Source of the DNA: Yoonia sp035117555
GTDB taxonomy: Bacteria > Pseudomonadota > Alphaproteobacteria > Rhodobacterales > Rhodobacteraceae
Direction: 5' to 3'
Assembly: GCF_035117555.1 (NCBI RefSeq)
Contig: NZ_JAYKPK010000003.1
Location: 62,001 to 126,000 of the forward strand
Length of the DNA stretch: 64,000 nucleotides
Shown here one piece after another: positions 43,302 through 49,891 of the stretch. A program made the translations under genes and the position numbers. The number at the start of each line of letters is the position of its first letter. Positions within the stretch are counted from its first letter, which is position 1. The notes under the pieces were generated by a model. It made no database searches and was not told the DNA's origin. It was given only the letters and a program-made list of their open reading frames with translations.

Positions 43302-43863
43302 CTTCATCCTCGTCTTCGTCATCGTCGACATCCTGAGCCCCCCTCTTGGTCTCTTCAGACGCCTTGAGAATAACCGCGTCCGCCTTCGACATTTCCGCCA
43401 GTGCTTCGGAGACTTCCTTCTTCAGGAAAGCTTCAACTTTTGCCGCGTCTTTTTCATGTGATAGGCGGATCGCGGAGCGGGCAGGGATGGCAAGCATCCT
43501 GGATCGGATCGTCGCGTTTTCAATATCAACAATGCCTACCGCGACTGCAATCTCGACAACTTCCCCGCGGGCTTTCTGCAGCTCGATCTCAGCCAGCTGG
43601 GCCTTCGCTGCCATGTGTCGGGCGCGCGCCGCTGACCAGTCGTGCGATCCGTCCGCATCTCTCCCTGCCATTCGGTCCTGCAGATAGCGGATGTAGGCCT
43701 GAACAGTCGGCGCAAGCTCATATCTGCCGCGCTCGCCTTTGGGCAGAATCCCCTCTTTAGCCAGTTGCTGAACTCGACGGTCTGTCAGCATCAAAAGCTT
43801 GGCAATAACCCCCACAGGATATGCAGGTGTACCAGCAGCGGAAGGCGGTGTTTTTGCAGGCAT
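43288..43863 (-). CDS. Terminase small subunit (Nu1-like)
   Basis: About 191 residues from MPAKTPPSAAGTPAYPVGVIAKLLMLTDRRVQQLAKEGILPK. The N-terminus is a Nu1-type winged HTH (VIAKLLMLTDRRVQQLAKEG), followed by a helical middle (RHMAAKAQLAEIELQKARGEVV) and a strongly acidic C-terminus (DVDDDEDEDEDEPT). Its 3' end overlaps the large-subunit start. The ParB-like gene upstream ends within two bases of its start. Confidence 0.85.
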   Translation of the reverse strand: MPAKTPPSAAGTPAYPVGVIAKLLMLTDRRVQQLAKEGILPKGERGRYELAPTVQAYIRYLQDRMAGRDADGSHDWSAARARHMAAKAQLAEIELQKARGEVVEIAVAVGIVDIENATIRSRMLAIPARSAIRLSHEKDAAKVEAFLKKEVSEALAEMSKADAVILKASEETKRGAQDVDDDEDEDEDEPT

Positions 43864-43864
43864 A

Positions 43865-44392
43865 TCAGTCTCCGTGCTTGCGCGCGTCAAAGCGGTTTGC
43901 GCATCCGGGGCACGTCACCATCTGCGGCTTCTTCTCGACGGTCTCGGGCTTATCTTCAGCAGCATCCAAGGATCGTTCATCAATCACGAGACGGGACAGC
44001 TCATCATCGTTAAAACCGGTCAGCGACAGATCGATATGATCTTGCAGTTCGCCCAGCTCAAGCTCGAGAAGTTCCTCATCCCAACCGGCATCTAATGCCA
44101 GGCGGTTATCGGCAATCACATATGCCCGGCGTTGGGCTTCGGTGAGGTGTGAAAGTCGGATAACTGGGACGTGTGTCAATCCAAGCTTTTTCGCAGCAAG
44201 GACGCGGCCATGACCAGCGATAATCTCGCCGTCATCGGATGCCAATACAGGGTTGGTAAAGCCGAACTCCTGCATGGATGCCATGATCTTTTTGACTTGC
44301 GTTTCGTTATGTGTCCGGCTGTTGCGAGCGTAGGGCAGAAGAGCTGCCAACTCTACCTGCTCTATCCCTGCTGGCATTTTGACTTTAGTCAT
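43865..44392 (-). CDS. ParB/Srx-fold nuclease-like protein in the packaging region
   Basis: 175 residues from MTKVKMPAGIEQVEL (AAGG 7 bases before the ATG). The ParB/sulfiredoxin fold is shown by LLPYARNSRTHNETQVKKIMASMQEFGFTNPVLASDDGEIIAGHGRVLAAKKLGLTHVPVI. The motif GHGR is intact. The C-terminus has a CPGC...C zinc-binding hint. ParB-fold proteins occur in phages next to terminase or methyltransferase genes, without ParA. Here it immediately precedes the terminase small subunit and may help choose or cut the packaging site. Confidence 0.8.
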   Translation of the reverse strand: MTKVKMPAGIEQVELAALLPYARNSRTHNETQVKKIMASMQEFGFTNPVLASDDGEIIAGHGRVLAAKKLGLTHVPVIRLSHLTEAQRRAYVIADNRLALDAGWDEELLELELGELQDHIDLSLTGFNDDELSRLVIDERSLDAAEDKPETVEKKPQMVTCPGCANRFDARKHGD

Positions 44393-44499
44393 ATAGTTAC
44401 CTTTCTGCGAAACGAAGCGCAATTTTATTACTCAGCGCTACAGATTAAACGGGGCACGAATAACCCGTGATGGAGCCAGACCCCAGGAAGGACCCAATA

Positions 44500-44683
44500 G
44501 GGGGGGAGGGGGCAGGGGGGCATCATGCTGCATCACCAAGGCGGGTAAGGGCCAGCAGTGACAGGAATGATGGTCCACTGACATTGGTCTCCTGGATCAC
44601 TTTATTTTTCATCTTAATCTCCATCTTCATTGCTTCCCCAATGTCATTTTGCCTAACATCCATGTTAGCTAAAGTGACACTGG
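44500..44683. other. Non-coding G-rich and repeat region upstream of terminase: cos/packaging candidate
   Basis: Just upstream of the ParB-like and terminase genes. G runs of 7, 5 and 6 (44500-44520) are followed by TGACATTGG (44579-44587), its exact inverse CCAATGTCA (44638-44646) and TGACACTGG (44675-44683), with an imperfect inverted repeat around TAACAT/ATGTTA (44652-44665). In lambda the cos site lies just upstream of the small terminase gene. No gene is supported here. Confidence 0.45.
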
Positions 44684-44707
44684 CTATCCTTCTTCGTTGG
44701 CGTATTG

Positions 44708-44725
44708 CTCTCTGAAATCAACAAG
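44708..44725 (-). promoter_or_regulatory. Phage leader motif after a small gene
   Basis: Minus strand CTTGTTGATTTCAGAGAG, 7 bases past the stop of the 74-residue gene. Same block as at 44996 and 21167. Confidence 0.5.
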
Positions 44726-44731
44726 CTGTCA

Positions 44732-44956
44732 CTAAAAGGACCTGGACATCAACGCTCCAGCAGACACGCTAGACCGCTTCACGCCGTCCAGCGGCCGCTT
44801 ATGCAGCGCAGCGGTGATCAGGTTCTCAGGCGTACTTTCTTTATAGCGAATGGCACTCTCAATCATCTCACTGTAGTTGGGTTTAATCATTACTGTCTTA
44901 CCGATAGCGCCGGTTCCCATCGTTGCGATAATCATCTTGAGTTTCGTATTTTCCAT
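44732..44956 (-). CDS. Hypothetical small protein
   Basis: A 74-residue protein MENTKLKMIIATMGTGAIGKTVMIKP, with AAGGA 9 bases before the ATG, so translation is likely. Predicted short beta and helical parts; no motif identified. It lies between two leader motifs in a short minus-strand series (45954-44708) upstream of the packaging genes. Confidence 0.6.
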   Translation of the reverse strand: MENTKLKMIIATMGTGAIGKTVMIKPNYSEMIESAIRYKESTPENLITAALHKRPLDGVKRSSVSAGALMSRSF

Positions 44957-44995
44957 GCATCATGTCCTTGTAATCCGAGTGTAAGTCCGACATAA

Positions 44996-45015
44996 ATCTC
45001 TGAAATCAACAAATC
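44996..45015 (-). promoter_or_regulatory. Phage leader motif overlapping a stop codon
   Basis: Minus strand: the stop TGA of the 82-residue gene followed at once by TTTGTTGATTTCAGAG, 40 bases before the next start. Identical to the block after the metallophosphoesterase gene. Confidence 0.55.
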
Positions 45016-45262
45016 AAGAGGTCCTGGACTCGGCCGCCCCTACATTCGACGGAATTCTATCATCTGCGCCTGCAACCCTTGACCATCCATCAGCCGCAAC
45101 ATCCCAGCTCGTCTGGAATGGCTGGCAGCTGGTCCATGGGCCACTTGTGCCGCACTTGCACTCAAGCATCACAAGTGAGGCGAACATGCCCTTGGTGCGC
45201 AGCATGAGCTCCTTGTTGCCACAGTTGGGGCAGGGGGCAGGAGCGAGTTGAGTTTGAGACAT
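45014..45262 (-). CDS. Lar-like zinc-ribbon protein
   Basis: An 82-residue protein with four metal-binding Cys: CPNCGNKELMLRT and LECKCGTSGPWTSC. This resembles the Lar restriction-alleviation family, phage/prophage proteins that modulate type I restriction. AGGAG precedes the ATG by 5 bases. The Lar label rests on the CxxC...CxC pattern and size, so a general zinc-ribbon role cannot be excluded. It is interesting beside a prophage that also carries a restriction system. Confidence 0.6.
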   Translation of the reverse strand: MSQTQLAPAPCPNCGNKELMLRTKGMFASLVMLECKCGTSGPWTSCQPFQTSWDVAADGWSRVAGADDRIPSNVGAAESRTS

Positions 45263-45270
45263 TATGGCTC

Positions 45271-45954
45271 CTATCTTTGTCTGTTCGACAAGCGGGTGAA
45301 GATCCGATCGAAATGCCCATCAAGCTCACGACGCCACACCTGCTCGCCGCCCTCAAAGAAACCAAGCAAAGGCTTGTATGAAATGTCGGCCCCCTCGAAA
45401 TGCGCAATCTTCCTGATTCCTTTTCCGCGTTGCAGGCGCTTGTAGATCCCCTCGGGAAGGCCACGCGCCCCCGTCTGTTCTGAAGCTACGAAAAGCGCCT
45501 TGATAGACCCGGGCTGCTTGACTGCTGCTAAAGACTTACGGCGCTCGGCGCGCGACCAGTTGCCCGACTTGTCAGTCTTCGCGAAGCGGGTTGGGATGAC
45601 GCCGACCGGACTTGCTTGCGGCAATGCCGCGCTGATCGCGCGATCCATCCCCGTCAAAGGTCTCTTGCCGCCCCGCTCCTGCACTTTCAAGTAATGCCGG
45701 GACCCGACGGACGGGCGCTCCCGGACCTCGGCAAAAGGCTCTGCGTCTTTCACATTCGCGCGCCAGACAATAAAGGCGTTCTGAGTAAACCTTGTCGGAC
45801 GGTCGAAACGGGAGCGCATTGCATCCCGGTTGCTCTCAAGTATATCCGCGGCTGTGTCGTTCAAAGCAAAAACGGTCGCGCGCTTTACAATATTGTCTGC
45901 CATGTCGCCGAGGCGGCGGGCGACGAGCGGTGCGTTGGACTGGACTCTGATCAT
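45271..45954 (-). CDS. Hypothetical phage protein, possibly minor tail/head
   Basis: 227 residues from MIRVQSNAPLVARRLGDMADNIVKR (AGGAG 6 bases before this ATG; the longer frame upstream runs through AT-rich non-coding sequence). Basic, with NDTAADILESNRDAMRSRFDRPTRFTQNAFIV and FEGADISYKPLLGFFEGGEQVWRREL. The N-terminal helical part and the basic residues are reminiscent of lambda gpZ-type tail proteins or capsid-binding proteins, but no assignment is safe. First gene of the minus-strand transcript leaving the origin region. Confidence 0.55.
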   Translation of the reverse strand: MIRVQSNAPLVARRLGDMADNIVKRATVFALNDTAADILESNRDAMRSRFDRPTRFTQNAFIVWRANVKDAEPFAEVRERPSVGSRHYLKVQERGGKRPLTGMDRAISAALPQASPVGVIPTRFAKTDKSGNWSRAERRKSLAAVKQPGSIKALFVASEQTGARGLPEGIYKRLQRGKGIRKIAHFEGADISYKPLLGFFEGGEQVWRRELDGHFDRIFTRLSNRQR

Positions 45955-46518
45955 GCAAATCTCCTGCCCGAAAATTATAGCATGACGTATCAGTGATCGC
46001 AACAATGCGCAATTTTCCGCAGGATATGATGAATTCGTCGAAATTCGTTGAAGGTGATCAAGGTGGGCGGGTGAAGTGGGCCGCTGCGCGGTAGACAAGA
46101 CGGTAGACAAGGACCCCACCCGAACCCAATCTCCGCAATTTTTTCAGCGGTAGACAGGGTAGACTACTTTCTTACAAAAGATTTAGGTAGTAGTTAACTA
46201 ACTGATATTTAATACTATTTCTTAATCAATTTTCTGTAAAGGCACTTATGTCTACCACTCTCAAACTTTGTGGGAAAGTCGTCTACCCTGTCTACCGCCT
46301 ATGCTGCGGAGTACCCTGAGGCTGTTGAGTAGGTCGAGTTTGAGCTGTCGATCAGGCCTTTTTTGTCTGGCCCAAATCCTATAAATAGCAGCCGAAGAGG
46401 GGCGAAAAACGAGTGGTGGGCGAAATTTTTTGTTGAAAAGTTGAAAAATAGACTTGCGCATTTATCGGCGGGAAATACATCTGATGCATAGATCAGTCAA
46501 ACAAAGGTAAAAAACGTC
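45955..46518. other. Divergent intergenic region containing the origin candidate
   Basis: About 560 bases between the minus-strand late/packaging side and the plus-strand replication side. It contains GGTAGACA iterons (see 46090-46296) around an AT-rich block. No gene is supported inside it. Confidence 0.6.
46090..46296. other. Iteron array, candidate replication origin
   Basis: GGTAGACA units: direct copies at 46090, 46102, 46149 and (GGTAGACT) 46158; inverted copies at 46249-46256, 46281-46287 and 46289-46296. The paired unit GGTAGACAGGGTAGAC near 46149 recurs inverted near 46281. Between the sets lies an AT-rich stretch of about 80 bases (46165-46245). Iterons around an AT-rich core are typical origins; the unit resembles the type I iterons (GGTGAACA) bound by the primase-helicase of phage P4, and this phage encodes a primase-VapE helicase. 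Confidence 0.6.
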
Positions 46519-46843
46519 ATGATAAACACTATCTCAGCAGCCGCATCGCAGGGTTACCCCCGGCCGCAATCGCCGCTGGCGTCACCTTCTACCGCCGCAA
46601 AGAACGGCTGGAACATCCTGCCGGCAGCTTTGACCGCGCCGGGCGCTTCTTCTCATCTGAAGTCACGAACAAGACCCGCAGCTGCCGGGGGCGCCATCCC
46701 GGTGGCATCCGTTCTCCGAGATGATCGCCGCCCGCACAGCTGAGCATTGCGCAGAGCTCCACGGCACGCCTGACCTGATCCATGTCCGCCGTGTTGCGCG
46801 GGCAATGGGATCGAAGCAAACGCAGCCAACGCGTCTTTGCTGA
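46519..46843 (+). pseudogene. Frameshifted small phage gene (tentative)
   Basis: Coding-like sequence is split over three frames: MINTISAAA in frame one, AAIAAGVTFYRRKERLEHP and GSFDRAGRFFSSEV in the second from 46563, then WHPFSEMIAARTAEHCAELHG and HVRRVARAMGSK in the third from 46703, ending TGA at 46841. Read together they make a plausible 90-residue protein of a type I associate with rhodobacterial phages. Two shifts are needed, so it is either decayed or a misread of the sequence. Confidence 0.4.
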
Positions 46844-46900
46844 TTTTTGCATCTCGATCGGCAAAGCACTGAAGCGCTGATCTACGAAAGGATAGATGAT

Positions 46901-47209
46901 ATGACTGAAAAACAGACAAATTTTTCATACTGGGAGAAGAACAACATCCCCCGACCAGATCTTAAAGATATTGAAACGGGAGACATCTGCGGGTTGGAAC
47001 GCGACAAGGTCCAAGAATTTCTGAATGATCTTGTTCTTTTGAGTGAACGGCATGGCATCGTTCTGTCGCACTGGTGCGCAGGAACCCTTATTCAAAAGCT
47101 CGATGAGTCATTTGAGGGATACAGCGTCTATCGTGATGGTGATTTTCTCACAGACCTTGCATCTTACTCAAAAGTATCGGCCGCCGCATCAGAAAACAAC
47201 AAGGAATAA
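46901..47209 (+). CDS. Hypothetical early phage protein
   Basis: 102 residues from MTEKQTNFSYWEKNNIPRPD. AAAGGAT lies 9 bases before the ATG. Hydrophilic, mixed alpha/beta; no motif recognised. First complete gene of the plus-strand replication transcript. Overlap-free, 3 bases before the next gene. Confidence 0.55.
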   Translation: MTEKQTNFSYWEKNNIPRPDLKDIETGDICGLERDKVQEFLNDLVLLSERHGIVLSHWCAGTLIQKLDESFEGYSVYRDGDFLTDLASYSKVSAAASENNKE

Positions 47210-47212
47210 ACT

Positions 47213-47611
47213 ATGGAAACTCAAACCACCACCTACCCAGCATCCGCAGCCCTCTTCGCCCGCAATTCATCAATCAGCTTTGAAGTTGACTGCATCTCCA
47301 GCCTGATCGCTGACCAGATCTGCCGCGCCAGCATGTCCAACGCTGACCTGCACGTCGCCCGCACCATCGATGAAAGCGGGTCTGTGGACTTCAGTGTCTA
47401 CCTGCTGGGCGCCGCAGCCGATCTGCCTCATCACTACAAAATCTCCGGCAACAGGGTCCACAACTACCTGATGCCCGACGGCAATGGTTTTATTGTCGAT
47501 GAAGATGCAGTGACAAAGCTGATTTTCATACTGCGCAATCGCTTCACTGTTCATCCTGAAGTCGCCCTGGATGACATAGAAGAGTACAGCGGCATTTGCG
47601 TCGCAAGCTGA
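47213..47611 (+). CDS. Hypothetical early phage protein
   Basis: 132 residues, METQTTTYPASAALFARNSSI, with AAGGA 7 bases before the ATG. Soluble, mixed alpha/beta with an N-terminal ARNSSISFEVDCISSLIADQIC region. No family identified. In line with the previous gene (3 bases apart). Confidence 0.6.
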   Translation: METQTTTYPASAALFARNSSISFEVDCISSLIADQICRASMSNADLHVARTIDESGSVDFSVYLLGAAADLPHHYKISGNRVHNYLMPDGNGFIVDEDAVTKLIFILRNRFTVHPEVALDDIEEYSGICVAS

Positions 47612-47640
47612 ACATCACCAATCCCACCAACATCAACATG

Positions 47641-47658
47641 TTTGTTGAAAACAGAGAG
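47641..47658 (+). promoter_or_regulatory. Phage leader motif with ribosome site
   Basis: TTTGTTGAAAACAGAGAG, ending 7 bases before the ATG at 47666. GAGAG is the likely Shine-Dalgarno element. Preceded by AACATCAACATG, similar to the -10 end of the other leaders. Confidence 0.55.
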
Positions 47659-47665
47659 AAAAATC

Positions 47666-48247
47666 ATGATCAAGATCGAGAAGAAGAACAAGCACCTGAT
47701 TGAAGCAGAGCTGAAGAAGTTATGCGCCACATCACAGAAGGAACACTGGAGATATGAGTTGGCAGGTGAGATTGATTGCGAATTTTATATTGAGTATCTG
47801 GACTACCCTTATAGCCCGGTAATTAACAGATATATTAGTGACTCACTTCTTTGTGAAACTGCATCACCTGATTATATGAACTATAACAGCTTCGTGCGGA
47901 TTTTTTGCGACGAACTTCTTGGGCGGCACGGGAAACTTGATATCATTCGCGGGTTCGAATATTACAATCCGAAAGGTGTATTAGCCCAAAGCTGTGAGTA
48001 TGGTGTTGTCATCCTCGGTCATACCCATCCCTTCAAAAACGTAATTGACGTTAAAAAGGAGCCGACACTCAAGATTACCATCGAGATCACGGATGATGGT
48101 GCATTCATGCACCCGTGCGAAGATTACGTGTTCGTCATGCCACCTGAGATGGTTGTTGAAAGCAGAGAGAAAAACAAGTCTGATGCCAACAAATCTAAGG
48201 GGATCATGAAGAAGATGTATGAGAGGCTTTCAAGCTTTACCTCTTAG
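47666..48247 (+). CDS. Hypothetical early phage protein
   Basis: 193 residues from MIKIEKKNKHLIEAELKKL. Lysine-rich ends and a middle with FYIEYLDYPYSPVINRY and RIFCDELLGRHGKLD. No family. The start is set by the leader motif GAGAG. Its 3' codons contain a second copy of the leader (48153-48169, encoding VVESREK), suggesting the C-terminus was built from a duplicated leader or that a nested gene begins there. Confidence 0.6.
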   Translation: MIKIEKKNKHLIEAELKKLCATSQKEHWRYELAGEIDCEFYIEYLDYPYSPVINRYISDSLLCETASPDYMNYNSFVRIFCDELLGRHGKLDIIRGFEYYNPKGVLAQSCEYGVVILGHTHPFKNVIDVKKEPTLKITIEITDDGAFMHPCEDYVFVMPPEMVVESREKNKSDANKSKGIMKKMYERLSSFTS

Positions 48248-48320
48248 TTTGCCATAAAAAACTAGTAGAGCGAAAATAAATCGCTCTACCATCTACCCAA
48301 CCCACCCAAACTGTCATATC

Positions 48321-48336
48321 TGTTGAAAACAGAGAG
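48321..48336 (+). promoter_or_regulatory. Phage leader motif before the DUF669-like gene
   Basis: TGTTGAAAACAGAGAG, 14 bases before the ATG at 48351; AAAGGA between them is the actual ribosome site. Confidence 0.55.
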
Positions 48337-48350
48337 TAAAGGAAATACAC

Positions 48351-48911
48351 ATGCTCAACTTCGCAAACGCCAAACCTGCATCAAACATCATGCCCGCCGG
48401 CACGCTCGTCACCGCAACGCTATTCGTCGAAGAGCTTCGGGCATCATCGGCTGGAAATCATTACTTGAACGTCCGGGCTGAGATTACCGCGCCTCGCAAT
48501 TATGCGGGTCGTAAAGTCTGGATGAACTTGATGCTGACACAAGCCAGCGGCGCAGAGCCGTCTGACGTGGGATATGCACAGATCAAAGCAACTCTGGAAG
48601 CGAACGGCAACGATGCTGAAAGCAATCCTTCCGCATTCGAATTCGAAGACTTTGCGGCCGTAGCGACTGCAATTCACGGATCCCGTGCCGAGCTGAAGCT
48701 CGGTGTCGAAGACATGACCGGGGGCGGGCAGAAGAACAACGTCAAGATGTTCATCTCACCCAATCCCGCAAGCGGGACCCGGCAACTTCACGAGCAGCTC
48801 ATGTCATCGATCAGCGAAGAGCCGACGGCTTGGCCGCCTATCTCTGTCGTTGATTCATTCGATGCGATGCTCGCTGAAGTATCGCAACCCCTCGACAATC
48901 CGCCCCTTTAA
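48351..48911 (+). CDS. DUF669-like phage single-strand-binding protein
   Basis: 186 residues. The stretch IMPAGTLVTATLFVEELRASSAGNHYLNVRAEITAPRNYAGRKVWMNLMLTQ follows the DUF669 pattern (a Pro-Ala-Gly opening, then a GRKVW element in an OB-like fold). DUF669 proteins of phages are thought to bind single-stranded DNA or assist replication. It is the first of a plus-strand series leading to the primase-helicase. AAAGGA is 8 bases before the ATG. Confidence 0.6.
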   Translation: MLNFANAKPASNIMPAGTLVTATLFVEELRASSAGNHYLNVRAEITAPRNYAGRKVWMNLMLTQASGAEPSDVGYAQIKATLEANGNDAESNPSAFEFEDFAAVATAIHGSRAELKLGVEDMTGGGQKNNVKMFISPNPASGTRQLHEQLMSSISEEPTAWPPISVVDSFDAMLAEVSQPLDNPPL

Positions 48912-48926
48912 TTTGGAGAACTGAAA

Positions 48927-49442
48927 ATGAAAAATTCACTTACACATTCGCGAGCAACGCCCTTTTTTACCGAAATTGTGGTGGGGAAGATCATGCCAAA
49001 CGGCGGCGGCCTGGCATTTTTTGAGGGAGATCAGGCAGCTTACATCACGCCGGCCGCAACATCTCTTTTGCAAATGAAAGCGGGCGACACGTTCAACGGC
49101 TTGATTGTCGAGAACCGCTCTGCCGGCTCTGTGCCGTGGTTTGTTCAGCACGTGTCTCCGTCGGGCACAAAAACACCTGACGGTCTCGATTGTCACATCA
49201 TGACAGCGCTGAAAGAATATGATGCACTTGATCTCGATGCTCTGACCGAAGAAGTGGCTATCACATCTTGCGAAGAGCAGACGCCAATTATGTCAGCGCA
49301 AGTGCGCGCCGTTGCGGAAGCTCTTTTCAGTGACGGAAAGCTGAACAAAGTCATCGTGCTTTCGAAGATCTCTGACACCGAAGTCTTCTTCACAGCTATT
49401 CCGTCCGAGCTTGTCGAAATCACTGCCGCCGGGGTTTGCTGA
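48927..49442 (+). CDS. Hypothetical phage protein with cold-shock-like start
   Basis: 171 residues. N-terminal EIVVGKIMPNGGGLAFFEGDQAAYITPAATSLLQMKAGDTFNGLIVENRS resembles a cold-shock/OB barrel: a GxAFF-type strand, then a positive-loop region and GD.F.G..V. The C-terminal part is acidic and helical. Could bind nucleic acid. The call is by pattern only. GGAG precedes the ATG by 8 bases. Confidence 0.5.
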   Translation: MKNSLTHSRATPFFTEIVVGKIMPNGGGLAFFEGDQAAYITPAATSLLQMKAGDTFNGLIVENRSAGSVPWFVQHVSPSGTKTPDGLDCHIMTALKEYDALDLDALTEEVAITSCEEQTPIMSAQVRAVAEALFSDGKLNKVIVLSKISDTEVFFTAIPSELVEITAAGVC

Positions 49443-49443
49443 T

Positions 49444-49887
49444 ATGATGATGGAGGCAGCGATTTTTGGACTATCAAGAGACAACTTGGCATCGCTGCCC
49501 CCCACTGACTTTCAAGCACTTGCCGTTTCCGTCATGAAATGCGCTCTCGATGACGCTCTTTGGATTGAGAGTGATCGAATGATCGACAGGTCTACTGATC
49601 GAAACAGACGCAAGCATGAGCGACGCGAAGCCATAGAGTTTTTTGCGGGCGCGATCGACGCGGAAGCTGACGAAGATATCGGATGCGGTGATGACGATGA
49701 GCTTCTAACGCTTGAAAGGTGGTGTGATCTCGCTGATCTGAATTTCCATTTGATCCGCAAGATTGCGCTGACGAAGATCTTCCAGCGATCACCGGCACAT
49801 AGAGATCTGCTTGGCAGAATATGTGAAAAGCATAGCTTAAATGTTGAATATGTAGAGAATCTTAATACCAACAAATCAAACAGGTAA
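49444..49887 (+). CDS. Hypothetical phage protein
   Basis: 147 residues from MMMEAAIFGLSRDNLASLPPTD. Helical, with an Arg-rich then acidic middle (DRSTDRNRRKHERREAIEFF and DEDIGCGDDDELL). No motif. A longer frame from 49411 would overlap the preceding gene. It is directly upstream of the primase-helicase. Confidence 0.55.
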   Translation: MMMEAAIFGLSRDNLASLPPTDFQALAVSVMKCALDDALWIESDRMIDRSTDRNRRKHERREAIEFFAGAIDAEADEDIGCGDDDELLTLERWCDLADLNFHLIRKIALTKIFQRSPAHRDLLGRICEKHSLNVEYVENLNTNKSNR

Positions 49888-49891
49888 CGAA

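Noticed and set aside
21185..44392. Gene transfer agent rather than prophage
   Set aside because: Rhodobacterales carry GTA clusters, but here integrase, att sites, repressor, primase-helicase and lambda-type GpA/Nu1 terminase are all present in one bounded element.
43865..44392. Plasmid-type partition locus (ParAB)
   Set aside because: Only a ParB/Srx-fold protein next to terminase is present; no ParA ATPase or centromere-like repeats in the usual place.
44467..44715. 82-codon plus-strand frame with a hydrophobic stretch
   Set aside because: It lies across the G runs and repeats upstream of terminase, opposite to local transcription, with no ribosome site; more likely non-coding packaging DNA.
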